64,000 bases of DNA from Sulfuricurvum sp. (GCA_024637295.1 JAGXFL010000012.1:33175-97174), one strand, 5' to 3'. Counted from the first letter of the stretch, positions 26,125 to 35,201 are shown. Program-made: numbers and translations. Notes: generated by a model not told the origin, from the sequence alone.

Positions 26125-29100
26125 TGTAATAGGTCGCTTCTTTGTGATGAACCACGAGTGCTGTGGTGCTTTGCTCCGGATGGATTTGAAAGGTTTCTGA
26201 GAGAACGATACCAAACTCCTCAGGACGTAACAGATCGAAGATGATGCGGCTTTGTTCTAAATCAGGACACGCCGGATACCCAAAACTGTAACGTGCTCCT
26301 GCGTATCGGTTCATCCGCACATCGCGCAAACTGTTCCCCTCGTCATCACTGACGATCCCAAGATCCAAACGGATTTGCTTGTGTGCCACTTCGGCCAGCG
26401 CTTCGGCAAGCTCTACGCCAAACCCATGCACCATATTGTATTCTAGGTATTCATTGTTGGCGTACAATTCTGACTCGTAAGCAGTGAATTTATCCCCGAC
26501 ACTAACACACGTTAGCGGCAATACATCATTGCGCGTGTGGGTAAAAAAGTCGCTGAGTGCGCGGTGAGGATTTTTGCGTTGACGTGGAAATTCAAAGATA
26601 TATTTGGCATTGCCAATAACCTCATCCAGTGGCATACGATTGGCATTTTCATCTACATTCCAGCCATAGCTCTCATCAAAGATGAGAAGCTCTTGGTCAC
26701 TGCTTCGTACAGGATAATACCCATAGATCACCGTAGGATCAAACAACCCACGTTTGACGATCTCTCGTTTGATCCGCTCGTAGGCTGGGTAGACTTTGGT
26801 CTCCATGAGTTTTTTATAAGCTTCTACTTCCATCCCTGCGCGTTTATATCCCCAGTGCATTTTGAACAAACTTCGCTTGTTGACCCACTCGCATACCATG
26901 TCAAAATCAAGCTGCTCTTTGCGCAGTACTCTGCGACCCCAAAACGGAGGAGTAGGAATTTTAACCTCACGAGAGGGCATTTTTAGCTCAGAAAATGGAG
27001 GGATAATGACCTCTTTAACCTCTTTGGTTTGGCGCTCAACCATATCACCGCCCAGACGGGTATCGAGGCCAAGCTCGGGATTTTCGTTGTATTTCTCAAT
27101 ACGCGTCATGGCAATAACCCCATCAAAGGCATCACGACAATAAAAGATCGGACCCCCATAGATAGGTCGGCAAAAATCATCTACAAAACTGCGAGTGAGT
27201 GCGGCACCACCCAGTAATACAGGGGTGGTTATCCCCATGCTAGACATGGTTTCGAGATTGTCTTTCATCACTTGGGTTGATTTGACCAACAGTCCTGACA
27301 TACCAATAGCATGAATACTAGAGGTTTTCATGACCTCCAAATATTCATCGAGTTCGGTTTTGATCCCTACGTTGATCACCTTGAAGCCATTGTTGGAGAG
27401 GATGATGTCTACGAGGTTTTTGCCTACGTCATGGACATCTCCCTTGACCGTTCCGATGACCAGTGTTGTATCGGTGTCTTTTTCTTGTTTGGTGAGATAG
27501 GGATTGAGATAATCAACAGTGGTCTTCATCGTCTCGGCACTTTGCAGTACAAACGGCAATTGCATTTTTCCGCTTCCAAACAGCTCTCCGACCACTTTCA
27601 TCGCATCAATGAGGATTTCGTTGACGATGCTATCGGCTTGGATGGTGTGGCGAGCATTTTCCACCAAGGGGATCATCCGCTCTTTGTCTCCATCGATGAG
27701 AAGTTTGGCAATCTTTTCGTGCGTCTGGAGTGCTTCATACTCTTCGTCATTTTTACTGGTGTCAATGGTGACATCACTAAAGTGGTTGATAAAGTTGAAC
27801 AGCGATTGGTCGTTAGGGGTAAATAAAAGCTCTTCGCACAATTCTCTCTCTTTATCGGACATTTTTGAGAGAGGAAGGATATGTTTGACGTTGATGATGA
27901 CCGAGGTCATTCCCGCAGCGATACAGTGGTGTAAAAAGACGCTGTTGAGATAGACACGGGAACTGGCGCTCAGACCAAAGGAGATGTTCGATAGACCCAA
28001 CGTTGAGCCGACATCGGGATATTTGGCATGAAGCTGACGGATCGCTTCTAGGGTTTGAATCGCTGCATCACGATATTCCACATCACCGCTTCCTACGGTA
28101 AACGTGAGCATGTCAAACATCAAATTACGTGGATCGATATGGTGGCGATTAACGCACAGATCGTAAATCCGATTGGCGATGCGCATTTTATCTTCCGTGG
28201 TTTTAGCCATCCCTTTCTCATCAATCACCAAACACACCAATGCAGTTCCAAATTTCTTGGCCAACGAACATATGGCATCGAGTCGCTCTTCTCCGTCTTC
28301 GAGGTTGACGGAGTTGATGATGGGTTTACCGCCGATGCATTTGAGTGCCTCTTCCATCGTGTTAACGCGTGTGGCATCGGGCATAAGGGGAAGCGGTATT
28401 TTTTGATTGTACAACTTCATGACTGCACGCATATCGACCGCACCATCACGACCTGCAAACTCGACATTCACGTCTAGACAGTGGGCTCCATCACGTACTT
28501 GGGCTTGTCCGACACTCAGCGTCCCCTCATAATCGCCCTCGATGATGAGTTCACGAAACGCTTTGGACCCCGTAGAATTGGAGCGCTCACCTATGAGTAA
28601 GGGGGCTGGCTGTTGGATGAGTTCGACCGTATTAAAGAGCGAAGCGATAGAGGGAACTTGGCTTCCGCTTGGTTTTTTAGGGATTATGGTTGAAACCTTA
28701 TCCACCAGCGCACGGATGTGCTGAGGGGTTGTTCCGCAGCATCCGCCCAAAAAACTCACCCCATCGTAGGCTAAAAAGTCATGTTGACGTTGCGCAAACT
28801 CATCGGGCCCCATCGGATAGTAGGAGTATCCGCCACGATTTTGAGGTAATCCTGCATTGGCATGAACGGAGATGGGTTTTCCCCAATTTTGCGAGAGGGT
28901 TTTGACGTGTTTGCCGTATTGTTCTGGGCCTGTTCCGCAATTGAATCCCAGAGAGAGAATATCAAAAGGCTCCATGATGGTGGCAATGGTTTGCGCGTCG
29001 GTACCGATGAGCATCGAGCCTGCCAGTTCGATCGTGACGGAGACCATAATGGGTAAATCAGTTTCACGCTGAAGGTTGGCAGCTTGACAGGCATGAAGTG

Positions 29101-29617
29101 CAGCTTTGATTTGCAAGGGGTCTTGGCACGTTTCGAGTAAAAAGATATCGGCGCCACCGTCGATAAGCCCTAAACAACACTCAGTATACCCCTCTAACAT
29201 CTCATCGTAATGGATATGTCCAAGAGAGGGAAGCTTAGTCCCGGGTCCTATCGAGGCTAGGACAAAACGGGGATGTTGGGGTGTGGAAAATTTGTCGCAT
29301 TCGTCACGACACACTTGCGCACCCGCACGAGCAAGTTCATAGGCTCTGTGACCGATTTGGTACTCATCCAAAACCCAGTTAAAGGCGCCGAACGTATTGG
29401 TAGTGAGCAGATCGGCACCCGCGGTGAGATAGGCGTGAAAAATATCGCTCATCACTTCAGGGGCAGTTACATTAAGCAGCTCATTGCACCCTTCATTGCC
29501 TTCCCAAGCTTCGCTAGGTATCATCGCATCGCGTTCTTGAAGCTGTGTTCCCATAGCCCCGTCGATGATCAGGGGCCGAGTGGTTAGGATTTCAAGAAGT
29601 TGTTGTTTGACCGACAT
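26117..29617 (-). CDS. metH: Cobalamin-dependent methionine synthase MetH
   Basis: 1166 residues. It methylates homocysteine to methionine using 5-methyl-THF and cobalamin in the cytoplasm. Domains in order: homocysteine binding with zinc Cys in GFNCGTG and GGCCGTTP; the pterin domain (GERSNSTGSKAF onward); the cap and B12 domain with the cobalt-ligating His in GDVHDVGKN; and the AdoMet activation domain with RYSFGYPACPDLEQSR. All four modules are present. AAGGCAC precedes the ATG. It heads a - strand unit running into envelope genes, an unusual pairing. I see no cobalamin or SAM riboswitch in the 110 bases upstream. Confidence 0.97.
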   Translation of the reverse strand: MSVKQQLLEILTTRPLIIDGAMGTQLQERDAMIPSEAWEGNEGCNELLNVTAPEVMSDIFHAYLTAGADLLTTNTFGAFNWVLDEYQIGHRAYELARAGAQVCRDECDKFSTPQHPRFVLASIGPGTKLPSLGHIHYDEMLEGYTECCLGLIDGGADIFLLETCQDPLQIKAALHACQAANLQRETDLPIMVSVTIELAGSMLIGTDAQTIATIMEPFDILSLGFNCGTGPEQYGKHVKTLSQNWGKPISVHANAGLPQNRGGYSYYPMGPDEFAQRQHDFLAYDGVSFLGGCCGTTPQHIRALVDKVSTIIPKKPSGSQVPSIASLFNTVELIQQPAPLLIGERSNSTGSKAFRELIIEGDYEGTLSVGQAQVRDGAHCLDVNVEFAGRDGAVDMRAVMKLYNQKIPLPLMPDATRVNTMEEALKCIGGKPIINSVNLEDGEERLDAICSLAKKFGTALVCLVIDEKGMAKTTEDKMRIANRIYDLCVNRHHIDPRNLMFDMLTFTVGSGDVEYRDAAIQTLEAIRQLHAKYPDVGSTLGLSNISFGLSASSRVYLNSVFLHHCIAAGMTSVIINVKHILPLSKMSDKERELCEELLFTPNDQSLFNFINHFSDVTIDTSKNDEEYEALQTHEKIAKLLIDGDKERMIPLVENARHTIQADSIVNEILIDAMKVVGELFGSGKMQLPFVLQSAETMKTTVDYLNPYLTKQEKDTDTTLVIGTVKGDVHDVGKNLVDIILSNNGFKVINVGIKTELDEYLEVMKTSSIHAIGMSGLLVKSTQVMKDNLETMSSMGITTPVLLGGAALTRSFVDDFCRPIYGGPIFYCRDAFDGVIAMTRIEKYNENPELGLDTRLGGDMVERQTKEVKEVIIPPFSELKMPSREVKIPTPPFWGRRVLRKEQLDFDMVCEWVNKRSLFKMHWGYKRAGMEVEAYKKLMETKVYPAYERIKREIVKRGLFDPTVIYGYYPVRSSDQELLIFDESYGWNVDENANRMPLDEVIGNAKYIFEFPRQRKNPHRALSDFFTHTRNDVLPLTCVSVGDKFTAYESELYANNEYLEYNMVHGFGVELAEALAEVAHKQIRLDLGIVSDDEGNSLRDVRMNRYAGARYSFGYPACPDLEQSRIIFDLLRPEEFGIVLSETFQIHPEQSTTALVVHHKEATYYSV

Positions 29618-29707
29618 AAAGTGCCTTGTGATATGAAATAAATAAAAAATAGTAAATTAATAGGCGATTTTATCCTAGTGTAACCTAAAGACGTATAAGG
29701 GGGCAAA

Positions 29708-29713
29708 TATAAT
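29708..29713 (+). promoter_or_regulatory. -10 element of the orphan kinase gene
   Basis: TATAAT 21 bases before the ATG at 29735. No -35 box is evident, which is normal in this phylum. The leader would be only about 15 bases and has no clear ribosome-binding site. Confidence 0.5.
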
Positions 29714-29734
29714 TCTTGCGATACACTTTTGGTA

Positions 29735-30733
29735 ATGAAAAAAATAATTTTACTTTTAGTCATTTTTATAGGGTTGGTTCACTCACAAGAGGCCGTGGTA
29801 TTGAGCGATCAAAGCGAGATCGATTTTTGGTTATTAGCGGCAGTGGTAGCCATTGTTGTTACGGCAGGGTTAATGTATAAATACAGACGTTTGGATGAAT
29901 TGGTACATCAGCGAACGGCAGAGCTTGAAACGTTTAATCAGCGACTGCAAGAAGAGATTACTAAAGCTGTTGAAAAGAATCGTACCCAAGAGAAGATCTT
30001 GATGCAGCAAGCAAAAATGGCAGAGATCGGTTCAATGGTGGAATCGATCGCACACCAGTGGCGACAACCGCTTAATATCTTGGGATTATCGATGACTCGT
30101 TTAAATATCAATGTCAGTTTGGGTAATCATAATGATATGAGTAGGGTCATTGAGATAGTCGAACAGCAAATTGATTATATGTCACAAACTATTGATGATT
30201 TTCGCAACTTTTTTAAACAAGATCGCCTGCAAAGCAAAGTCAATGTCTATCATCTCATCAGTGAAGTGGAAACGTTGCTAGGTCCTTTATTGGCGAGTAA
30301 AAAGATTGCCTTGATAAAAGAGATCGATCCTATGATCGAGATATTGGTCTATCATAATGAACTCAAACAGGTTTTGATCAATATTGTCAATAACGCACGA
30401 GAGGCCATAGAAGCGACCAAAAGTAAGAAACGTGAGATCACGGTTCGTTGTATTGACGACACGTACCATTGTACGATTTCGATTGAAGATTCGGGCGGAG
30501 GAGTTCCTCACCATATTGTGGATAAGATTTTTGATCCCTATTTTACGACCAAATTTGAATCCCAAGGAACCGGTATTGGTTTGTATATGGCCAAAATGAT
30601 CATTGAAAAGCATTGTCTGGGTAAATTGAGCATCTATAATACGACTAATGGGGCGTGTTTTGAGATCCGGTTAAATCATTCCGGAGGAGTGAACGAAAGA
30701 GAATATTCGGGCGGTTTAGTCAACCATCCATGA
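29735..30733 (+). CDS. Orphan membrane sensor histidine kinase
   Basis: 332 residues. A signal-like first helix (KKIILLLVIFIGLVHS), a short exposed segment of about 15 residues, and a second helix (FWLLAAVVAIVVTAGLMY) lead into a coiled coil. The phospho-acceptor region is MVESIAHQWRQPLNILG, followed by HATPase motifs NIVNNAREAIEA, DSGGGVP and GTGIGLYMAK. With almost no periplasmic part it likely senses within the membrane or the cytoplasm. No response regulator gene is adjacent. The 3' end overlaps a tiny reading frame on the other strand at 30716. Confidence 0.9.
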   Translation: MKKIILLLVIFIGLVHSQEAVVLSDQSEIDFWLLAAVVAIVVTAGLMYKYRRLDELVHQRTAELETFNQRLQEEITKAVEKNRTQEKILMQQAKMAEIGSMVESIAHQWRQPLNILGLSMTRLNINVSLGNHNDMSRVIEIVEQQIDYMSQTIDDFRNFFKQDRLQSKVNVYHLISEVETLLGPLLASKKIALIKEIDPMIEILVYHNELKQVLINIVNNAREAIEATKSKKREITVRCIDDTYHCTISIEDSGGGVPHHIVDKIFDPYFTTKFESQGTGIGLYMAKMIIEKHCLGKLSIYNTTNGACFEIRLNHSGGVNEREYSGGLVNHP

Positions 30734-30796
30734 AGCACGTGTTGAACAGCGCAGTTTTTTAAGCATTATTTTTTCCAGTGAACTTATTTTTTCCAT
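30716..30796 (-). CDS. Candidate 26-residue peptide gene with strong ribosome-binding site
   Basis: On the - strand a perfect AAGGAGG (30805-30811) stands 8 bases before an ATG that opens 26 codons starting MEKISSLEKIMLKKLRC and ending RASWMVD. The peptide is basic in the middle with one Cys and one Trp near the end. A TATACT lies about 20 bases upstream of the ribosome-binding site. The last codons overlap the 3' end of the convergent kinase gene by 18 bases. I recognise no family. The ribosome-binding site quality is better than for most genes here, which argues for translation, but a single short frame is weak proof. Confidence 0.5.
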   Translation of the reverse strand: MEKISSLEKIMLKKLRCSTRASWMVD

Positions 30797-30883
30797 GATT
30801 ATTTCCTCCTTACTAAATTTTTAAAAGTATAGGTGAGGATGATTACGGTATTGTTACGCAATTTTGATCAGTAAAGGGTGACT

Positions 30884-31417
30884 ATGGCGACGTTAGAAAA
30901 GGCGCTTTTGGGCGGTGGTTGTTTTTGGTGTATTGAGGCAGTCTATAACCGAGTGAATGGCGTTCAATCGGCAATAAGCGGTTATGCAGGTGGAGCACGT
31001 CCGAATCCGACGTATGAACAAGTATGCACAGGGGTATCAGGTCATGCAGAAGTCATCGAGATTACATACGATGCACAGATGATCAGTTACGGTGAGATAT
31101 TAGAGATTTTTTGGGCTTTACATGACCCAACCACGCTGAATGCGCAAGGTGCGGATAAGGGGACACAGTACCGCTCTGTCATCTATTATTATGATGAATC
31201 TCAGAAGAAAACAGCACTAGAGTCGATTGCATCAGCGCAAACCCATTGGAGTGATCCGATCGTAACAGAGCTTTCTCCTGCACCTGAATTTTATCCGGCA
31301 GAGGCGTATCATCAAAACTATTATAATGAGCATCCGACACAAGGGTATTGTTATGTGGTGATCGCACCGAAGATTGAAAAATTTATGAGCAAATTTGGAG
31401 ACAAGGTTAAAAAGTAA
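30884..31417 (+). CDS. msrA: Peptide-methionine (S)-S-oxide reductase MsrA
   Basis: 177 residues. It reduces methionine-S-sulfoxide in oxidised proteins. The active-site motif GGGCFWCIEAVY has the catalytic Cys, and the body shows GYAGGARPNPTYEQVCTG, FWALHDPTTLNAQGADKGTQYRS and the C-terminal YHQNYYNEHPTQGYC, which includes a possible resolving Cys. The ATG at 30884 is 5 bases after AAAGGG; a GTG at 30878 is inside that site. It stands alone on the + strand, with a hairpin terminator straight after the stop. Confidence 0.96.
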   Translation: MATLEKALLGGGCFWCIEAVYNRVNGVQSAISGYAGGARPNPTYEQVCTGVSGHAEVIEITYDAQMISYGEILEIFWALHDPTTLNAQGADKGTQYRSVIYYYDESQKKTALESIASAQTHWSDPIVTELSPAPEFYPAEAYHQNYYNEHPTQGYCYVVIAPKIEKFMSKFGDKVKK

Positions 31418-31419
31418 GA

Positions 31420-31437
31420 TTCCCGCCATTGCGGGAA
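31420..31437. terminator. Bidirectional terminator between msrA and the OmpA-family gene
   Basis: A perfect inverted repeat, TTCCCGC-CATT-GCGGGAA, starts right after the msrA stop and 9 bases from the stop of the convergent OmpA-family gene. The compact GC-rich 7-bp stem with flanking A/T runs can serve both strands. Confidence 0.8.
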
Positions 31438-31445
31438 AAGAGAGA

Positions 31446-32531
31446 TTAGTGAGTTAATTCTACTTCGATACGGCGATTTTCTGCACGACCTTGTTTTGTT
31501 TTATTAGAAGCAACCGGCATTGTTTCACCTTTACCACTCGCAGTTAAACGATCAGCTGCGACACCTTGATTAATCAACATGGTTTTTACTTGCTGGGCAC
31601 GTTTTTCAGACAATTTTTGGTTGTATTTATCGGAAGCAGAGCTGTCGGTATGTCCGATGATACTTGCTTTATAAGCAGGGCTCTCTTTTAAGAATCCTGC
31701 AAAGTCGTTGACTTTTGCAGTACCTGCTGCATCAACACCATGACCATTGGTGATAAAGTTCAAGTGAAGCGTTGCTTTAAGCGGGCAGCCATCCGCATCG
31801 ACTTTGAAACCTGCAGGAGTATTAGGGCATTTGTCTTGTGGATCAAACACACTGTCTTTATCACTGTCTAATATAACGGCTGCTGTAGTAGCTGCTTCTA
31901 TAGCAGCAGGTGCAACTGCAACAGGTTTCGGCTCAGGTTTTTTCTCGGCAACGACTGCAGCAACGACAGGAGCTGCCACAGCTGCTACAGCAACCGGTGC
32001 TGCTGGCTGTGCTTTTGCTCCGAATGCGAAATTGAGTCCACCAAGAATGACTAAGGTATTATCCCAGTTTGAGTGATCATACTTTTGCATTTCGATTGCT
32101 TCAAGTTTAAGAGCAAGCTGTTGGGTAAGAGGCACTTTCAAACCCGCACCGGCATCCAAAAAGAACCCATTGTGATTGCCGACTAAATGATCGCTCATAC
32201 TTTCAAATCCACCACCCGCTTTTACAAACGGTGTTACAGCACCAAATTTTGAAAATTCATAAACGCCGTTAAGTGCGGATCGAAAAATATCAACATCCCC
32301 GACACTTTCATCATTGCGATCGACATCGCTGTACATGAGTGAAAGCTCAGGCTTGATGACAGAATCGAGAAGGTTGTTAAATTGCATTTCACCGGCAAAA
32401 ACCGTGTGATCCTTTAGCTGTTGAATCCCATTCGGGTAAGCATACCCGATCATTGGGCTTACTTCATAATTGTAATCACTTGCGCTTAGTACGACTGTTG
32501 CAAGCAATACAGAAAGAGAAATTTTTTTCAT
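31446..32531 (-). CDS. OmpA-family outer-membrane protein
   Basis: 361 residues. A signal peptide (MKKISLSVLLATVVLSAS) precedes an N-terminal eight-stranded-barrel-like region (about 20-175). Then come an Ala/Pro/Val hinge (AAPVAVAAVAAPVVAAVV), a thrombospondin type-3-like calcium-binding motif (DSDKDSVFDPQDKCPNTPAG) and the C-terminal peptidoglycan-binding OmpA domain with HTDSSASDKYNQKLSEKRAQ and AENRRIEVEL. It anchors the outer membrane to the cell wall and may form a small pore. AAAGGATATCC precedes the ATG and a TATAAT lies about 30 bases upstream. It matches the OprF-like porins of Campylobacterota. Confidence 0.93.
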   Translation of the reverse strand: MKKISLSVLLATVVLSASDYNYEVSPMIGYAYPNGIQQLKDHTVFAGEMQFNNLLDSVIKPELSLMYSDVDRNDESVGDVDIFRSALNGVYEFSKFGAVTPFVKAGGGFESMSDHLVGNHNGFFLDAGAGLKVPLTQQLALKLEAIEMQKYDHSNWDNTLVILGGLNFAFGAKAQPAAPVAVAAVAAPVVAAVVAEKKPEPKPVAVAPAAIEAATTAAVILDSDKDSVFDPQDKCPNTPAGFKVDADGCPLKATLHLNFITNGHGVDAAGTAKVNDFAGFLKESPAYKASIIGHTDSSASDKYNQKLSEKRAQQVKTMLINQGVAADRLTASGKGETMPVASNKTKQGRAENRRIEVELTH

Positions 32532-32560
32532 GGATATCCTTTAGATCTATATATTGCATA

Positions 32561-32566
32561 ATTATA
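32561..32566 (-). promoter_or_regulatory. -10 element of the OmpA-family gene
   Basis: TATAAT on the - strand, 29 bases before the ATG, in an AT-rich gap. The expected -35 region shows no match. Confidence 0.55.
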
Positions 32567-32583
32567 ACGTATTGAGTGCGATC

Positions 32584-32940
32584 TTATTGCGAATGTTGGG
32601 TATCGTGTTGAGATGAGAGCTTGATGATATCAAACTCTTTTTGCATACTTTTACTTAAATTTTGTATTTCATGATCGAGTTGTTCTTGTGCAGCCTCTAT
32701 TTTTGCAACATATTGCGCTTTTAAGGCTTCCAAACGTTCATAGGTAGTGCGAAAAAGTTCTTTATCGGTTGTGAGTAAGATAATATCGTTTTTAGGGGAC
32801 CACTTACGTTTCATAGTCCCATTTTGGTTGATCTCAAAAATGATATTCTGGGTATTTTTAGCAGAAATATATTTTGTTACCACATAGGCAAAGTAATGTT
32901 TTTTGTGATTATTATGATAGCGTTGGATAACATAGTACAT
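32584..32940 (-). CDS. Hypothetical protein with C-terminal coiled coil
   Basis: 118 residues from the ATG at 32940. The N-terminal half (MYYVIQRYHNNHKKHYFAYV) is rich in Tyr, His and Lys, with predicted strands such as NIIFEINQNGTMKRKW. The C-terminal half (about 65-112) is a charged heptad-like helix (ERLEALKAQYVAKIEAAQEQ). No signal peptide, metal site or enzyme motif is seen and I do not recognise the family. A longer form starting at 33033 would overlap the divergent flavoprotein gene and is unlikely. It stands alone, upstream of the OmpA-family gene, which has its own promoter. Confidence 0.65.
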   Translation of the reverse strand: MYYVIQRYHNNHKKHYFAYVVTKYISAKNTQNIIFEINQNGTMKRKWSPKNDIILLTTDKELFRTTYERLEALKAQYVAKIEAAQEQLDHEIQNLSKSMQKEFDIIKLSSQHDTQHSQ

Positions 32941-33008
32941 GGAAGAATCATAACATAATTTTAATTTCTTGTATGCTAAAGTTAGTAAGCCCTCAAATAG
33001 GAGACAGT

Positions 33009-33962
33009 ATGCCAAAGGGATATGAACTAGCAATTATTGGAGCAGGTCCTGCAGGTATTGGAACAGCTATTGAGAGTTATACACTGGGAATGCGTGAGAT
33101 TATCATGCTTGAAAAAGAGGAAAATCATAATTCAACGATCCGTAGATTTTATAAGGATAACAAACGAGTAGACAAAGACTGGAAAGGTCAGAAAGTCGAT
33201 CTTGATGGAACTATCTATTTTGTAGATGGGACCAAAGAGAGTACGTTGGATTATTTTGACACCTTGCTGGATAACGAATCTATTGAGCTCAAAACCCATT
33301 GTGAAGTGCAAAAAATAGTCAAGCATGCAGAGGGATTTGAGATATTTATCAATGGCGGGAGTATTCTTGCACAAAATGTCGTCGTAACCATCGGACGTAT
33401 GGGCAAGCCCAATAAACCGGATTATAAGTTTCCCCCTTCGATTAAAAATCTTGTCCATTTTACCCTTGATTCATGTGGTATTGGTGAAAAAATCATGGTG
33501 GTCGGAGGGGGAGACTCAGCTATTGAGTACGCCATTGAACTGTGTGATAAAAATGATGTGACGATCTGTTATCGACGGGATAATTTTACACGTGCTAATC
33601 CTACCAATCAAGCCGATATTACCAAAGCGATTGGAGAGGGACATCTTATAGCCATGCTCAATACACAGATCAAAGAACTTGAGGCCGAAAATGGTCGGGT
33701 AAAAGTCATTTTCTCGGACGGATATTGGGAGTTGTACGATCGGTTGATTTATGCGATAGGGGGAACGACCCCTAGCACTTTTTTGCAAAGTAGCGGGATA
33801 AAAGAAGAAAACGGCATTCCGGTCTACGATGAAAACTATCAAACCAATATCCCAGGTTTGTTTGTTGCCGGTGATATTACACAAGAATCCGGAGGATCGA
33901 TTGCTTTGGGTTTAAATCATGGCTTTGCGATTGCTACGTATATTATGTCTCTTTCAAAATAG
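33009..33962 (+). CDS. NAD(P)/FAD-dependent oxidoreductase, YpdA/thioredoxin-reductase-like
   Basis: 317 residues from the ATG at 33009, 5 bases after AGGAG. The FAD-binding dinucleotide fold is ELAIIGAGPAGIGTAIE, the NAD(P) fold is MVVGGGDSAIEYAIEL, and the C-terminal FAD motif is GLFVAGDITQESGGSIALGLNHG. There is no CxxC redox pair between the folds, so it is not a thioredoxin reductase. The layout fits YpdA-type disulfide reductases or ferredoxin-NADP reductases of the thioredoxin-reductase type. An earlier in-frame ATG (32973) lacks a ribosome-binding site. The 3' end overlaps the convergent AMMECR1-like gene by 20 bases. Confidence 0.85.
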   Translation: MPKGYELAIIGAGPAGIGTAIESYTLGMREIIMLEKEENHNSTIRRFYKDNKRVDKDWKGQKVDLDGTIYFVDGTKESTLDYFDTLLDNESIELKTHCEVQKIVKHAEGFEIFINGGSILAQNVVVTIGRMGKPNKPDYKFPPSIKNLVHFTLDSCGIGEKIMVVGGGDSAIEYAIELCDKNDVTICYRRDNFTRANPTNQADITKAIGEGHLIAMLNTQIKELEAENGRVKVIFSDGYWELYDRLIYAIGGTTPSTFLQSSGIKEENGIPVYDENYQTNIPGLFVAGDITQESGGSIALGLNHGFAIATYIMSLSK

Positions 33963-34299
33963 GGTCATCACGATGGCTAATTGGCCCATCAGCAGTGAAG
34001 AGAATAAGCTCAATTGAGGTGTGAAGATATTCAGAGGTTGAGATAGGAATAAAGTTTGGGTCTTGAAATGCGGCACGCTTTGCATTGAAGATAATATCTT
34101 CAAGCAGGGAATGTTCAGGATTGTCAGAGCGCGAGCTACCTCGTGCTTTGCCATTGAGATATAAGGTCACTTCAGTCGCCACGACTTCACCAAGGATCGG
34201 ATAATTTTCGAGAAGTTCGCTGCGACGTATACTTTCCTCAGCTTGCAGTACTTCTTGAATGGACTCTCGGGCGATGTTGAGTAGAACTGATTGGGACAT
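33943..34299 (-). CDS. AMMECR1-domain-like protein, short form
   Basis: 118 residues. LLNIARESIQEVL at the N-terminus, TEVTLYLNGKARGSSRS in the middle and NAKRAAFQDPNFIPISTSEY followed by ELILFTADGPI fit the AMMECR1 fold, in which a LRGCIG motif normally occupies the position of KARGSS here. The protein is little more than half the usual AMMECR1 length (about 200) and lacks the signature Cys-Ile-Gly, so activity may differ. AAAGGAGGTG directly precedes the ATG and an extended -10 (TGTTATAAT) lies upstream. AMMECR1-type proteins often neighbour MEMO and radical-SAM genes; bioB is next door, but on an independent transcript. Confidence 0.65.
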   Translation of the reverse strand: MSQSVLLNIARESIQEVLQAEESIRRSELLENYPILGEVVATEVTLYLNGKARGSSRSDNPEHSLLEDIIFNAKRAAFQDPNFIPISTSEYLHTSIELILFTADGPISHRDDPILKET

Positions 34300-34328
34300 T
34301 CAACACCTCCTTTACTACCTTTTCAAAC

Positions 34329-34334
34329 ATTATA
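34329..34334 (-). promoter_or_regulatory. Extended -10 promoter of the AMMECR1-like gene
   Basis: TATAAT on the - strand, preceded by TGT, 30 bases before the ATG and just beyond the bioB stop. A second TTATAAT lies 11 bases further upstream. Confidence 0.6.
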
Positions 34335-34349
34335 ACACAAGATTATAAA

Positions 34350-35201
34350 CTATTTGTCTTCCGGGGTCAGTGCTATTTTAAGCCCCAGTTTTTGCAGCAT
34401 TTCTAAATCAGTGTGCGCTTCGCGTCCTGCGGTGGTGAGATAATTTCCCAAAACGATACTGTTTGCTCCTGCTTCAAAGATTTCATGCTGACGCTCTTTA
34501 AACGTAATCTCGCGCCCCCCTGCGATCATGATGCGATCGGCATTAGACAAAATAGATCGGGAAAGACGGATGAGGTCAAGCGATTCCTCTACGGTAAGAG
34601 GGCTTGGATTGAGGGGAAGGGCCGCATTATGGTGATAAAAGTTTAGCGGAACGGAAACAGGATCGAGCTCTTTGAGGGAGTGCAGCATACTGAGGCGATC
34701 TTCCTGTGTCTCTCCCATACCGAAAATTCCGCCGCTGATGAGTTTGAGTCCTACGCGGTTCACGTTTTCACACGTTTCATAGCGTTCATCCCATGGATGG
34801 GTGGTACAGACTTCGGGATAAAAAGCACGGCTGGTTTCGAGGTTATGATTGTATGCTGCAATTCCTGAGCGTTTAAGTTCAGTGAGTTGTTCAATCGATG
34901 CGGTGCCGTTACAGGCGATGAGGCGCAGCCTTGGAACTTCACGCTTAAGGGTACTGGCGACGTTGCAAACAAATTCAAGGGTTTTGTCATCCAGCCCTTT
35001 TTGCGCCGTTACGAGACAAAAGCCCAATGCGCCTAATGATTCGAGTTTACGCGCTTCCTCTAAAATCTGATCGATGGGTTTTTGTTTGTAGCGTTCTATG
35101 TCAGCTTTGTACTTGACACTTTGGGAACAAAATTTACAGTCTTCATTGCAGGTGCCGCTGTTGATATTACAAATAGAGCAAAGGAATATTTTTTGAGTCA
35201 T
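34350..35201 (-). CDS. bioB: Biotin synthase BioB
   Basis: 283 residues, a short form of this radical-SAM enzyme, which inserts sulfur into dethiobiotin. The 4Fe-4S SAM cluster ligands are in CNEDCKFCSQS near residue 18-25. Substrate-channel motifs LKLISGGIFGMGETQEDR and the C-terminal MIAGGRE are also visible. E. coli BioB is 346; lengths near 280 are common in Campylobacterota. It overlaps the phosphodiesterase gene by 4 bases and is last in the topA-yfcE-bioB unit. No other bio genes are nearby. Confidence 0.93.
   Translation of the reverse strand: MTQKIFLCSICNINSGTCNEDCKFCSQSVKYKADIERYKQKPIDQILEEARKLESLGALGFCLVTAQKGLDDKTLEFVCNVASTLKREVPRLRLIACNGTASIEQLTELKRSGIAAYNHNLETSRAFYPEVCTTHPWDERYETCENVNRVGLKLISGGIFGMGETQEDRLSMLHSLKELDPVSVPLNFYHHNAALPLNPSPLTVEESLDLIRLSRSILSNADRIMIAGGREITFKERQHEIFEAGANSIVLGNYLTTAGREAHTDLEMLQKLGLKIALTPEDK

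Noticed and set aside
27311..27826. Long antisense frame (171 codons) inside metH
   Set aside because: It lies wholly opposite a strongly conserved gene, and its composition reflects the complementary codons of MetH.
29618..29734. Cobalamin or SAM riboswitch upstream of metH
   Set aside because: The leader is too short and AU-rich, and none of the conserved boxes is visible.
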